NCBI GenBank assembly: GCA_963714995.1
Contig: CAVQQP010000016.1
Coordinates: 1-41,664, forward strand
Direction of reading: 5' to 3'
Length of the DNA: 41,664 nt
From: Prado023 sp963714995
GTDB taxonomy: Bacteria > Actinomycetota > Actinomycetes > S36-B12 > CAIYMF01
The translations under genes and the position numbers were made by a program. Below, one piece after another: positions 32,840 through 40,186 of this stretch (its first letter is position 1; the number at the start of each line of letters is the position of its first letter). The notes below the pieces were generated by a model, which saw only the letters and a list, made by a program, of their open reading frames with translations, did not search any database and was not told where the DNA came from.

Positions 32840-33628
32840 ATGGCCCCCCGCCTCCCCATCGCCCCCGGCACACCCATGGACCTGACGGGGCGCGTCGCCC
32901 TCGTCACCGGCGGGGCATCGGGGATCGGGGCCGGTGTGTGCCGCCTGCTCGCCGGCGCCGGGGCGCGCGTGGTCGTCTGCGACATCGACCTCGCCGGGGC
33001 GTCGGCGGTCGCCGAGGAGATCGGCGGGACGGCGCTGGGCTGCGACGTCAGCGTCCTGGCGGACAACCACGCGGCCGTCGCGGCGGCGGTCGACGCGTTC
33101 GGTGGCCTCGACATCGTCGTCCTGAACGCGGGTGTGGACAGCGGATTCACCTTCGACCGTTTCGATGAGGCTGCCTACCGCCGCGCCATGGGCGTGAACC
33201 TCGACGGCGTGGTCTTCGGGCTGGCGGCCGCGCTCCCGGCACTGCGCGCGCGTGGCGGGGGCCGGGTCGTGGTGCTGGCCAGCCTCGCCGGGCTCGCGCC
33301 CGTGCCCCTGGACCCCGTCTACGCGGCGAACAAGGCGGCCGTGGTCAACCTCGTGCGGTCTGTGGGTCCCGGCCTGGTGGCGCGGGGGATCCTGGTGAAC
33401 GCCGTCTGCCCGGGTTTCACCGACACCGCGATCGTCGATCCGGTCCGCGGGATGCTCGAGGCGATCCGCGTGCCGCTGATGGCGGTCGACGAGGTTGTGG
33501 GCGCGGTGGCGAGGGTGCTGGAGTCCGAGTCATCCGGGGAGGCGTGGCTCGTGCAGTACGGCCACCCCGCCCAGCCCTACCGCTTCCGCGGAGTCCCCGG
33601 CCCAGCAGTCGGCAGCACGACGACCTGA
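32840..33628 (+). CDS. Short-chain dehydrogenase/reductase
   Basis: 262 residues. The cofactor loop VALVTGGASGIGAGVC and the acidic end of strand 2 (VVVCDID) suggest NAD preference. LNAG, the catalytic Ser in VVLASLAGLAP (about 147) and YAANK (about 160-164) complete the tetrad. The substrate is unknown; lying divergent from the ACAD/APH pair, it may act on the same hydroxyacyl-type pathway. ATG at 32840 follows AGAGGAG by 4 nt. The last codons (PAVGSTTT) lie in a degenerate first copy of a 35-bp tandem repeat that continues beyond the stop. Confidence 0.9.
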   Translation: MAPRLPIAPGTPMDLTGRVALVTGGASGIGAGVCRLLAGAGARVVVCDIDLAGASAVAEEIGGTALGCDVSVLADNHAAVAAAVDAFGGLDIVVLNAGVDSGFTFDRFDEAAYRRAMGVNLDGVVFGLAAALPALRARGGGRVVVLASLAGLAPVPLDPVYAANKAAVVNLVRSVGPGLVARGILVNAVCPGFTDTAIVDPVRGMLEAIRVPLMAVDEVVGAVARVLESESSGEAWLVQYGHPAQPYRFRGVPGPAVGSTTT

Positions 33629-33704
33629 CGCCGACCCTGCGGTCGACAGCGCAACCCCGTGAGCGCCGGCCCTGCGGTCGGCAGCGCAACCCCGTGAGCG
33701 CCGG
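33601..33704. repeat. 35-bp tandem repeat spanning the end of the SDR gene
   Basis: Two nearly identical 35-bp units (33635-33669 and 33670-33704, one A/G difference), beginning CCCTGCGGTCG and ending GTGAGCGCCGG, follow a diverged 34-bp copy at 33601-33634 that encodes the last SDR residues and stop. Each later copy also contains a TGA at the matching place. Confidence 0.8.
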
Positions 33705-33785
33705 CCCCGCTTTCCGATCGCGCCCCGGACGCCGCTCGACCGTCGCGTCCGATTCCTGCTAGTCGTTGTCGCCGGCTGGGGGAGG

Positions 33786-35360
33786 ATGTCGGCATGGACG
33801 CTCGCCCTGGACCACGAGCGCTGCTACCGCGCGGTGGCCAGCAGGGACGCCCGGTTCGACGGCTCGTTCTACACCGCCGTGCGCACGACGGGGATCTACT
33901 GCCGCCCGAGCTGCCCCGCGATCACGCCGAAGCGCGGGAACGTCACGTTCTTCCGGACGGCCGCCGCCGCCCAGCGCGACGGGTTCCGTGCCTGCCGGCG
34001 GTGCCGTCCTGACGCCGTTCCCGGATCGCCGGAGTGGAACGTCCGCGGCGACGTCGTGGCCCGTTCGATGCGGCTCGTCGCGGATGGCGCCATCGAGCGG
34101 ATCGGGGTCACCGGGGTCGCCGCCGCCCTCGGCTACAGCGAGCGACACCTGAACCGGCTCGTGACCGAGGAGCTCGGTGCCGGGCTGTTGGCGATCGCCC
34201 GCACGCAACGGGCGCACACGGCGCGGATCCTGCTGGAGACCACCGACCTGCCCGCCAGCGAGGTGGCCTGGGCGGCGGGGTTCGGCAGCATCCGGTCGTT
34301 CAACGACACGATCGCAGCCGTGTACGGGGAGTCGCCCACGGCGCTGCGTGCGCGCCGCCGCCCCGGGACCGCCGACAGCCACGCCGGAGCGGAGGAGCCG
34401 CCGACCGCGCGCTGGTCAGCCGCCGCGCCGGGGCGGGACGTCGCCCACGCGCCGATCCGGGTGCGCCTGGCGACCCGCCAGCCGTTCGACGTCGCCGCAC
34501 TGCTGGCCTTCCTCGGTGATCGCGCGGTCGTCGGACTCGAGGACTGGGACGGGCACACCTACCGGCGCACGCTCGCGCTGCCGCACGGGCACGCGACGGT
34601 GGCGTGCCAGGCGACTGTCGGCGGACTGCTCGCCGAGTTCCGGCTGGCCGACCTGCGTGACCTGGCTCCGGGGGTGGCCCGGGTGCGCAGGCTCTTCGAC
34701 CTCGACGCCGACCCGCTCGCGATCGCGGAGGTGCTGGGCGCCGATCCGATGCTCGCGCCCCTCGTGACCGCGCGTCCGGGCCTGCGGGTCGCCGGCACCG
34801 TCGACCCGCATGAGATCGCCGTCCGGGCGATCGTCGGCCAGCAGGTCAGCCTGGCGGGTGCGGCGACGGTGCTTGGGCGGTTCGTCGCGGCGCACGGCGA
34901 GCCGCTGGGGTTCGCCGATCCCACCTTGACCCACGTCTTCCCCAGCGCCGCGCGCCTGGCGGAGGCCGACCCCGCCGGGCTGTCGATGCCGCGGGCCCGC
35001 GGGGCCGCACTCGTCGGCCTGTGCCGGGCCCTGGCCGACGGCGAGCTGGTGCTCGACCCGGGTGTGGACCGGTCGGGGATCGCGGCGGACCTGCAGTCCC
35101 GCCCCGGCATCGGGCCATGGACCGCGGGCTACATCACGATGCGCGCGCTCGGCGATCCCGACGTCATGCTGGCGGGGGACCTCGGCGTGCGCCACGCGAT
35201 CGCGGCGCTGGGCGGTGACGACCGCCCGAGGGAGATCGCGAAGGCGGCCCACGCGTGGCGTCCGTGGCGTTCGTACGCGGTGGCGCACCTGTGGGCCAGC
35301 CTCGATCCGACTCCCACGACCGACCCCGCCCCGGCGGGCCCACGAGAGGTGACCGCATGA
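33786..35360 (+). CDS. Bifunctional AdaA-type activator/methyltransferase fused to AlkA glycosylase
   Basis: 524 residues. The N-terminal Ada zinc domain has YCRPSC (C39, C43) and CRRC near 71-74; C39 accepts a methyl group from phosphotriesters and turns on the activator. An AraC-type HTH follows (about 90-190, ERIGVTGVAAALGYSERHLNRL and SASEVAWAAGFGS-like). Then comes an AlkA N-terminal domain (about 220-330) and an HhH-GPD glycosylase domain (about 335-510, with SRPGIGPWTAGYI and the catalytic Asp in LAGDLGVRH). It excises alkylated bases and controls the adaptive response. The methyltransferase domain for O6-methylguanine is absent and is provided by the next gene, overlapping by ATGA. 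Confidence 0.93.
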   Translation: MSAWTLALDHERCYRAVASRDARFDGSFYTAVRTTGIYCRPSCPAITPKRGNVTFFRTAAAAQRDGFRACRRCRPDAVPGSPEWNVRGDVVARSMRLVADGAIERIGVTGVAAALGYSERHLNRLVTEELGAGLLAIARTQRAHTARILLETTDLPASEVAWAAGFGSIRSFNDTIAAVYGESPTALRARRRPGTADSHAGAEEPPTARWSAAAPGRDVAHAPIRVRLATRQPFDVAALLAFLGDRAVVGLEDWDGHTYRRTLALPHGHATVACQATVGGLLAEFRLADLRDLAPGVARVRRLFDLDADPLAIAEVLGADPMLAPLVTARPGLRVAGTVDPHEIAVRAIVGQQVSLAGAATVLGRFVAAHGEPLGFADPTLTHVFPSAARLAEADPAGLSMPRARGAALVGLCRALADGELVLDPGVDRSGIAADLQSRPGIGPWTAGYITMRALGDPDVMLAGDLGVRHAIAALGGDDRPREIAKAAHAWRPWRSYAVAHLWASLDPTPTTDPAPAGPREVTA

Positions 35361-36050
35361 CCCGCCCCAGCCCAACCACTCCGCTCGCCGCGCCCGCCCT
35401 GTGCCGGCGGTCGATGAGCACGCCCATCGGACCCCTGGAGCTCGTGGCCGGTCCGGCGGGCCTGCGCGCCGTCCTCTGGCCGGGCGAGGACGGCTCCCGG
35501 GTGGCGCGCGCCGTCGGACCAGCCGGTCCCAGGGCCGGGGACGGCCCGGCACGAGCCGGAGGTGAGGGGACTGAGGTGGCGAGCGCGCGTGAGTGGCGGG
35601 GCGGCACGTGAGGTGGCGAGCGCCGTGAGTGGAGGGGCGGCACCTGAGGTGGCTGGGGCCGGAGCACGGTGGGACCCGGCCGACCTGCTCCGGGCCGAGG
35701 AGCACCTGGACGCCGCCGAGGCCCAGCTCGAGGAGTACTTCTCCGGGTCCCGCCGGGAGTTCGACCTCGCGCTCGACCCGGTGGGGACGGAGTTCCAACG
35801 GCGCGCGTGGATGGCACTGCGCACCATCCCCTACGGCAGGACCATCAGCTACGGCGAGCAGGCCGCCGAGATGGGCGAGCCGGGGGCCGCGCGCGCCGTG
35901 GGTGCCGCCAATGGGCGCAACCCGCTGTCGATCGTGGTCCCCTGTCACCGAGTCGTGGCGGCGTCCGGCGCGCTCACCGGGTTCGCCGGGGGGCTCGGAA
36001 CCAAGGCCTGGCTGCTGGACCACGAACGCGCGGTCCTCGCCGGCGGGTGA
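35357..36050 (+). pseudogene. ogt: O6-methylguanine-DNA methyltransferase, frameshifted within a tandem repeat
   Basis: The protein would be about 230 residues. The N-terminal part is RRSMSTPIGPLELVAGPAGLRAVLWPG; the C-terminal part has EFQRRAWMALRTIPYGRTISYGE and the active site IVVPCHRVV, where the Cys takes the alkyl group. Between them lies a non-conserved Ala/Gly-rich insert built on a 36-bp repeat. Repeat unit 1 (35573-35609) is 37 bp, unit 2 (35610-35645) is 36 bp; the extra base in unit 1 (GCGCGCGTG versus GCGCCGTG) breaks the frame. Without it both units read EVASAVSGGAA and the gene is one ORF. It overlaps the ada-alkA stop by ATGA, forming an alkylation-repair operon. The domain is intact, so either a sequence error or a real slippage mutant is possible. 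Confidence 0.8.
35573..35660 (+). repeat. 36/37-bp tandem repeat inside ogt
   Basis: Two full units begin GAGGTGGCGAGCGC and end GGGGCGGCAC plus two bases; a third partial unit (GAGGTGGC) starts at 35646. It encodes a low-complexity linker of 12-residue repeats. Confidence 0.8.
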
Positions 36051-36056
36051 GGTCCG

Positions 36057-36233
36057 GAACCTCGCGCCCGTTCCCGTTGAATACGACCCTGAGGAGAACC
36101 CCGATCACCAACCTCGCGGTCGTTCCGGTGCTTCCCGGTCTCATCAGCTGCTCGGGTTCAACCCGAACGGGCGCGAGGTCGGCCCGTCGTCGAACCCACC
36201 AGGGTCAGTTCGACCGGAACGGGCGCGAGGTTG
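36057..36233. repeat. Nested inverted repeat after ogt
   Basis: Four copies of a word with core GAACGGGCGCGAGGTT occur: inverted at 36057-36081 and (diverged) 36108-36130, direct at 36157-36181 and 36209-36233. Copy 1 mirrors copy 4 and copy 2 mirrors copy 3, so the whole segment can fold into one long stem of about 77-bp arms with a 23-nt loop. It starts 6 nt after the ogt stop. Confidence 0.75.
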
Positions 36234-36464
36234 TCGGAGCGGCGCCGCCCTCCGCTGCACCCCCGCGGCAGCCACGCCCCGCGCCAGCCGCACCCCGACG
36301 CCAGCCGCACCCCGCGGCAGCCACACCCCGACGCCAGCCGCACTCCCGCGGCAGCCACGCCCCGCGCCAGCCGCCGCCCCATGCCAGCCCCCGCCAGCCG
36401 CTGCCCGCGCCCGGCGGTGCGCCCTGTGCTGCGCCCGCCCTGCGTCACGCCCGTCAGCCCGGCC
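36234..36464. other. Intergenic region with 16-17-bp tandem array before feoC
   Basis: Between the nested repeat and the feoC stop. From 36261 to about 36376 there are seven units of consensus CCCCGCGSCAGCCRCR, in variants of 16 or 17 bp (CGCGGCAGCCAC, CGCGCCAGCCGC, CGACGCCAGCCGC). It then degrades into CCAGCC-rich sequence to about 36410. The strand is free of stops over a long stretch, but the Pro/Ala/Arg-rich readings look like repeat artefacts. Together with 36051-36233 this is the largest gene-free part of the window (about 414 nt). Confidence 0.7.
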
Positions 36465-36737
36465 TCAGCGCGGGACGGCCCGCCAGGCGGTGAGGCCCGA
36501 GCCCACCAGCGAGCCCACCCCGGCCGAGGCGCACCCACCCGAGGATGCGCACCCCGAGCAGCCCTCGGTCGCGCAGGCATCGGCGAACACCAGGACCCGG
36601 CGGATGCGGCCGGTCGCGGACAGGGCGGCGAGTGCGGTCTCGGCATCCTGCTGCGTGGTGCCGGTGCGCCGCGCGACCTCGACCGTCGAGCCGGCGCCCG
36701 CGGCCACCGCCGCAAGGACGTCGCTCACGATGCTCAT
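36465..36737 (-). CDS. feoC: FeoC-like small winged-helix protein with cysteine motif
   Basis: 90 residues. An N-terminal winged helix (VSDVLAAVAAGAGSTVEVARR, then TALAALSATGRIRRVLV) is followed by C55-x4-C60-x2-C63-x5-C69, the four-cysteine cluster site seen in FeoC-type proteins. FeoC is thought to modulate FeoB stability or activity and binds an oxygen-sensitive FeS cluster in studied enterobacterial cases. Its ATG overlaps the feoB stop (ATGA). The last 20 residues (GVGSLVGSGLTAWRAVPR) are not conserved. The call rests on position and cysteines; confidence in the exact role is moderate. Confidence 0.75.
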   Translation of the reverse strand: MSIVSDVLAAVAAGAGSTVEVARRTGTTQQDAETALAALSATGRIRRVLVFADACATEGCSGCASSGGCASAGVGSLVGSGLTAWRAVPR

Positions 36738-38725
36738 GTCAGCGCCACCCCGATCTGGAAGACCGCCACGGCGAGCAGCCATGCCATGGCCAGCTGCATG
36801 ACGACTCCGACGCCGGTCCAGCGCGTGCCGATCTGGCGCTTCTGTGCCGCCAGCGTCGCCACGCACGGGGTGTAGGCCAGCAGGAACACGAGGAACGCGG
36901 CGGCGGCTGCCTGCGGGTGGCCCCCGGAGCTGGCCGCGAAGTCCGCGTACACCGCCGCCGAGAGGTCGACGTCGGACGGGTAGGTCTGCGCCCACGAGGA
37001 GATCACGGCCTCCTTCGCCACGAATCCGACGATGAGCGCCCCGATGGCATGCCACTCGGCGAAGCCGGTCGGGATGAACAGGACGCTGGCCTGATCGGCG
37101 ATCCACGCGTACAGGCTGTCGCCGATCGGCACGTCCCCCAGGGTCCCGCTGGTCCCGGGTGCGGGGATGACGCCGAGCGCCCACACCACCGCGACCGTGG
37201 CCACGATGATCCCCGACGCCGTCTCCAGGAACCCGCGCAGCCGCATCCACGTGGCGGTGCCGAGCAGGCGGACCGACGGGGTCTGGTAGGGCGGCAGGTC
37301 GAGGACGAGCGGGTCGGAGCCCATCGTCCGGATCAGCGTGGAGCGCAGCAGGAGGCCGCCGAGGATGACCAGCAGGATGCTCGTCACGTACATCAGGAAC
37401 ACCACCGTGCCGGCGTTGGCCGGGAAGAACGTGGCTGCCACCATCACGTACACGGTCAGGCGCGCCGAGCACGACGTGAACGGGACGAGCAGGGCGGTCA
37501 GCAGCCGGTGCCGCGCGTCGGGCAGGACGCGGACCGCGGAGATCGCCGGGACGTTGCAGCCGAACCCGACCACCAGGGGCAGGAACGCGCGCCCGGGGAG
37601 GCCGAGTCGGGACATGAGCCGGTCGGTCACGACAGCGGCCCGCGACATGTAGCCGGAGTCCTCGAGCAGGGCGAGCAGCACGAACATGATGGCCATGAGC
37701 GGGACGAACGTCAGCAGCATCCCGACTCCGGCGATGAGGCCGTCGACGACGAAGCCCTCCACCAGGCTGCCGCCAAGGCCGACCGCCTCGAAGGCGGCGG
37801 TCGTCACCGACGTCACCGGGCCGGTGAAGAACGCGTCGAGCGCCCCCTGCAGGGGTGCGGCCACCGTGGTGGTGAGTGCGAACACGGCCCACATGACGCC
37901 CAGGAAGATGACGGGCCCGATCACGGGGGCGGTCACCCAGCGGTCGATCCGGTCGGACCAGGTCTGCCGGAGCTCGTGGGCGCGGCTGGTGGCCAGGGCG
38001 GTCGTGTCGGTGACCCAGGTGAAGACCGCCTCGGCGCGGGCGAGGTCGTCCTCGGGGTCGAGGCGGGCCGTCAGGTCGCTCATGGCGGTCGGGGGGCAGG
38101 CGGTGCAGTCGGCAGGGCAGCCGACGCTGCAGCCGCCGACGGTCGTCGGCGCGAGCGTCAAGGGGTGGATCACGGGGTTGGCCAGGGCTTCGGCGACCGC
38201 CGCCGCCAGGGCGTGGACGTCCCGACGCCTGGGGTCCAGCCGGACCACCCCCACCCCGAGGCGCTCGGCGAGGACGGCGTCGTCGACCTCGAGGCCCCGG
38301 CGGGCCGCGACGTCGGTCATGGTCAGGGCGACGACCACCGGAACCGGCAGCTGTCGCACGTGCGCCGCGAGCACCAGCGAGCGTCCGAGGTGGGCGCCGT
38401 CGCACACGACCACGACGGCGTCGACCTGGTCGCCGCCGTGCAGGAGGTCCGCGGTCAGGGCCTCGTCGGGGGACATCGGGTTCAACGAGTACGCGCCGGG
38501 CAGGTCGGTCAGCGAGAGCTCGCCGAACGCGGGGTCGGCCCAGCGCCCGGTGCCGACCTCGACGCTGGTCCCCGGGTAGTTGCCGACCGCGCGGCCCGCG
38601 CCGGTGAGCGCGTTGAACAACGTGGACTTCCCGGAGTTGGGGCTGCCCACGAGCGCGACCCGGCGTGCCCCGGGGTGCGCCGGCTGGCCGGGTGCCTCGT
38701 GGCAGCTGGCGACCGTGTCAGCCAT
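36734..38725 (-). CDS. feoB: Ferrous iron transporter FeoB
   Basis: 663 residues. The N-terminal G domain has GSPNSGKSTLFNALTG (P-loop), GNYPGTSVEV (switch I), LTDLPGAYSLNP (G3) and an LTMTD in place of the NxxD box. A cysteine-rich insert (GGCSVGCPADCTACP, near residue 195) precedes the membrane part, where the Gate motifs NVPAISAVRVL (GCNVPAI, near 385) and SCSARLTVYV are recognisable. It moves Fe2+ across the membrane. The LTMTD variant is worth noting because the G4 Asn is usually conserved. The ATG at 38725 overlaps feoA by 8 nt. Confidence 0.95.
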   Translation of the reverse strand: MADTVASCHEAPGQPAHPGARRVALVGSPNSGKSTLFNALTGAGRAVGNYPGTSVEVGTGRWADPAFGELSLTDLPGAYSLNPMSPDEALTADLLHGGDQVDAVVVVCDGAHLGRSLVLAAHVRQLPVPVVVALTMTDVAARRGLEVDDAVLAERLGVGVVRLDPRRRDVHALAAAVAEALANPVIHPLTLAPTTVGGCSVGCPADCTACPPTAMSDLTARLDPEDDLARAEAVFTWVTDTTALATSRAHELRQTWSDRIDRWVTAPVIGPVIFLGVMWAVFALTTTVAAPLQGALDAFFTGPVTSVTTAAFEAVGLGGSLVEGFVVDGLIAGVGMLLTFVPLMAIMFVLLALLEDSGYMSRAAVVTDRLMSRLGLPGRAFLPLVVGFGCNVPAISAVRVLPDARHRLLTALLVPFTSCSARLTVYVMVAATFFPANAGTVVFLMYVTSILLVILGGLLLRSTLIRTMGSDPLVLDLPPYQTPSVRLLGTATWMRLRGFLETASGIIVATVAVVWALGVIPAPGTSGTLGDVPIGDSLYAWIADQASVLFIPTGFAEWHAIGALIVGFVAKEAVISSWAQTYPSDVDLSAAVYADFAASSGGHPQAAAAAFLVFLLAYTPCVATLAAQKRQIGTRWTGVGVVMQLAMAWLLAVAVFQIGVALT

Positions 38726-38957
38726 GCGCCACCACCTCGGGATCGACCTCGATGCTGTCCAGGATCTGGCGCGAGACCGCGATCCGGTCGTCGCCGATGG
38801 CCAGGATCGCCCCGCCGCCGCTCGTCCGCGACTGGATCGCCAGCGTGGCTCCCGGTCGGATCCCCAGCTCGGCGAGCCGGCGGCTGATCGCACTCGAGGA
38901 CCGGCTGCGGCCCACGACGGTCATCAGCTGCCCGGTGCGGGCCGCGTCCAGCATCAT
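38718..38957 (-). CDS. feoA: FeoA small SH3-fold protein of the ferrous iron system
   Basis: 79 residues from the ATG at 38957. SAISRRLAELGIRPGATLAIQSRTSGGGAILAIGDDRIAVSRQIL is the FeoA SH3-like core. FeoA is needed for FeoB function, probably by contact on the cytoplasmic side. The start at 38957 is chosen because a TAGCCT hexamer ends 6 nt before it (leaderless spacing); a GTG at 38963 is the longer alternative. It heads feoA-feoB-feoC, all with overlapping ends, and is 31 nt downstream of the FUSC gene. Confidence 0.92.
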   Translation of the reverse strand: MMLDAARTGQLMTVVGRSRSSSAISRRLAELGIRPGATLAIQSRTSGGGAILAIGDDRIAVSRQILDSIEVDPEVVAHG

Positions 38958-38963
38958 GGGCAC

Positions 38964-38969
38964 AGGCTA
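38964..38969 (-). promoter_or_regulatory. Candidate -10 (TAGCCT) of the feo operon
   Basis: On the minus strand TAGCCT lies 6 nt before the feoA ATG; the palindrome at 38976-38993 sits just upstream, where a bound repressor would block polymerase. Confidence 0.5.
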
Positions 38970-38975
38970 CCTCAA

Positions 38976-38993
38976 GGTAAGGCTTGCCTTACC
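38976..38993. promoter_or_regulatory. DtxR/IdeR-like iron box upstream of feoA
   Basis: GGTAAGGCTTGCCTTACC is a palindrome with perfect 8-bp arms around a 2-nt centre. It resembles the DtxR/IdeR box (TTAGGTTAGSCTAACCTAA). It lies immediately upstream of the proposed -10 of feoA and covers the stop codon of the upstream FUSC gene (38989-38991). Iron-dependent repression of feoABC is the expected effect. Confidence 0.72.
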
Positions 38994-40149
38994 GTGCCAT
39001 TGGTCCCGGGTCCGTGGGGCCGAGGTCCCGGAGATCGCCGACGGCACGGATTGCCGTGGCGGCCTCGTCCACCGTCATGTCGGTGGCCTGCAGGAGGTCG
39101 GAGGCGGAGAGCCGGATCTGGGCCACCATCGGGATGGTGAACAGGCCCTCGGCCGGGGCGCCGGCGGCGATCCCGACTGCCCTGAGGATGACGTCGCGCA
39201 CGGGTCCTGCCTCGCTGTCACCGGCGAGCATGGGTCCCAGGGCCTCGACTCCGGCGGCCAGGTCGGCCAGCGAGTGCGGGATCTCAGCGGGGACGGCGTC
39301 GTCGCGCTCCAGGGCGATCGATGCCTGGCGGGCCAGGACCCGGAGGTTGCGCAGGGCGTTGTCGAGGTGCCCGCCGGCCAGGGTGTAGGTCGCCAGGGTC
39401 TGGCGCTGGCCCCAGTACCAGGGCGAGAGCCGCACGGACTCACGGGTCGCGTCGAGGCCGGCGTGGAACGAGGCGAGGACCGGAGCGGTGGCGCGGAGGT
39501 CATCCAGTGCGGCGCGGGCCTCGGCGGGGTCGCGCTGGCTCAGGGCCGCGGCCACCCTCCGGTAGCCGCCGGCGATCGCCGCGATCACCGGGAGCGTCGA
39601 CTGCTGGGCGTGACGCGCGGGATCGACGGGCATCACCAGGGCCGAGACGGCCAGCCCGATGAGCCCACCGATCACGGCATCGACGACGCGGCTGGTGTTC
39701 CAGGGCTGGGCCTGAGTCGGAGGGGTCAGGGTGGCGATCAGGATGGCGGCGGACGAGGCCTGCATGATCAGGATCGGCCCGCCGCCGGCCATGATCGCCG
39801 TCGTCAGGGCGATCGCCACGACCAGCCCCAGCTGCCAGACGCCGGTCCCGATCTCGGCGATGAGCAGGTCGGCGAAGAAGATGCCCAGGGCATTGCCCAC
39901 GAGGAGCTCAGCGGACCGGCGCAGCCGATGGGCCAGCGACACCGCGACCGTGGCGATGGCCGCGATGGGCGCGAAGAAGGGCTGGTCGTGCCCGATCTGC
40001 AGGGCGGCGGCGTAGGCCAGCGTCGCTGCCAGCGTGGCCTGCAGGATGATCCGCCAGGAGCGTCGTGCCTCAGCCAGGCCCTCGGTCGACCTCCCGATCG
40101 TGGCCCGACCGGCACGGGTGACGTGGGCCGACGCTGTCGTGCTGTCCAT
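38989..40149 (-). CDS. FUSC-family membrane protein (aromatic acid exporter-like)
   Basis: 386 residues. About six membrane helices in the N-terminal half (IILQATLAATLAYAAALQIG, FFAPIAAIATVAVSLAHRLRRS, GVWQLGLVVAIALTTAIM, VVDAVIGGLIGLAVSALVMP) are followed by a cytoplasmic helical domain of about 200 residues. This is the FUSC/ArAE half-unit arrangement related to aromatic-acid and fusaric-acid exporters. The substrate is unknown. On the minus strand TAGGGT (40156-40161) ends 6 nt before the ATG, suggesting leaderless transcription. Its stop lies inside the iron box of feoA. Confidence 0.82.
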   Translation of the reverse strand: MDSTTASAHVTRAGRATIGRSTEGLAEARRSWRIILQATLAATLAYAAALQIGHDQPFFAPIAAIATVAVSLAHRLRRSAELLVGNALGIFFADLLIAEIGTGVWQLGLVVAIALTTAIMAGGGPILIMQASSAAILIATLTPPTQAQPWNTSRVVDAVIGGLIGLAVSALVMPVDPARHAQQSTLPVIAAIAGGYRRVAAALSQRDPAEARAALDDLRATAPVLASFHAGLDATRESVRLSPWYWGQRQTLATYTLAGGHLDNALRNLRVLARQASIALERDDAVPAEIPHSLADLAAGVEALGPMLAGDSEAGPVRDVILRAVGIAAGAPAEGLFTIPMVAQIRLSASDLLQATDMTVDEAATAIRAVGDLRDLGPTDPGPMAR

Positions 40150-40155
40150 GGCCCG

Positions 40156-40161
40156 ACCCTA
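40156..40161 (-). promoter_or_regulatory. Candidate -10 (TAGGGT) of the FUSC gene
   Basis: TAGGGT on the minus strand ends 6 nt before the ATG at 40149. Confidence 0.4.
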
Positions 40162-40186
40162 CGGTGAGCGCCACCCGACCGCGGGT

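Noticed and set aside
35629..36801. Long plus-strand frame through the repeats after ogt
   Set aside because: Its Pro/Ala/Arg-rich translation comes from the 16-bp array and it runs antisense into feoC and feoB.
36545..38887. A 780-codon plus-strand frame across feoB
   Set aside because: Antisense shadow of feoB; low-complexity sequence only.
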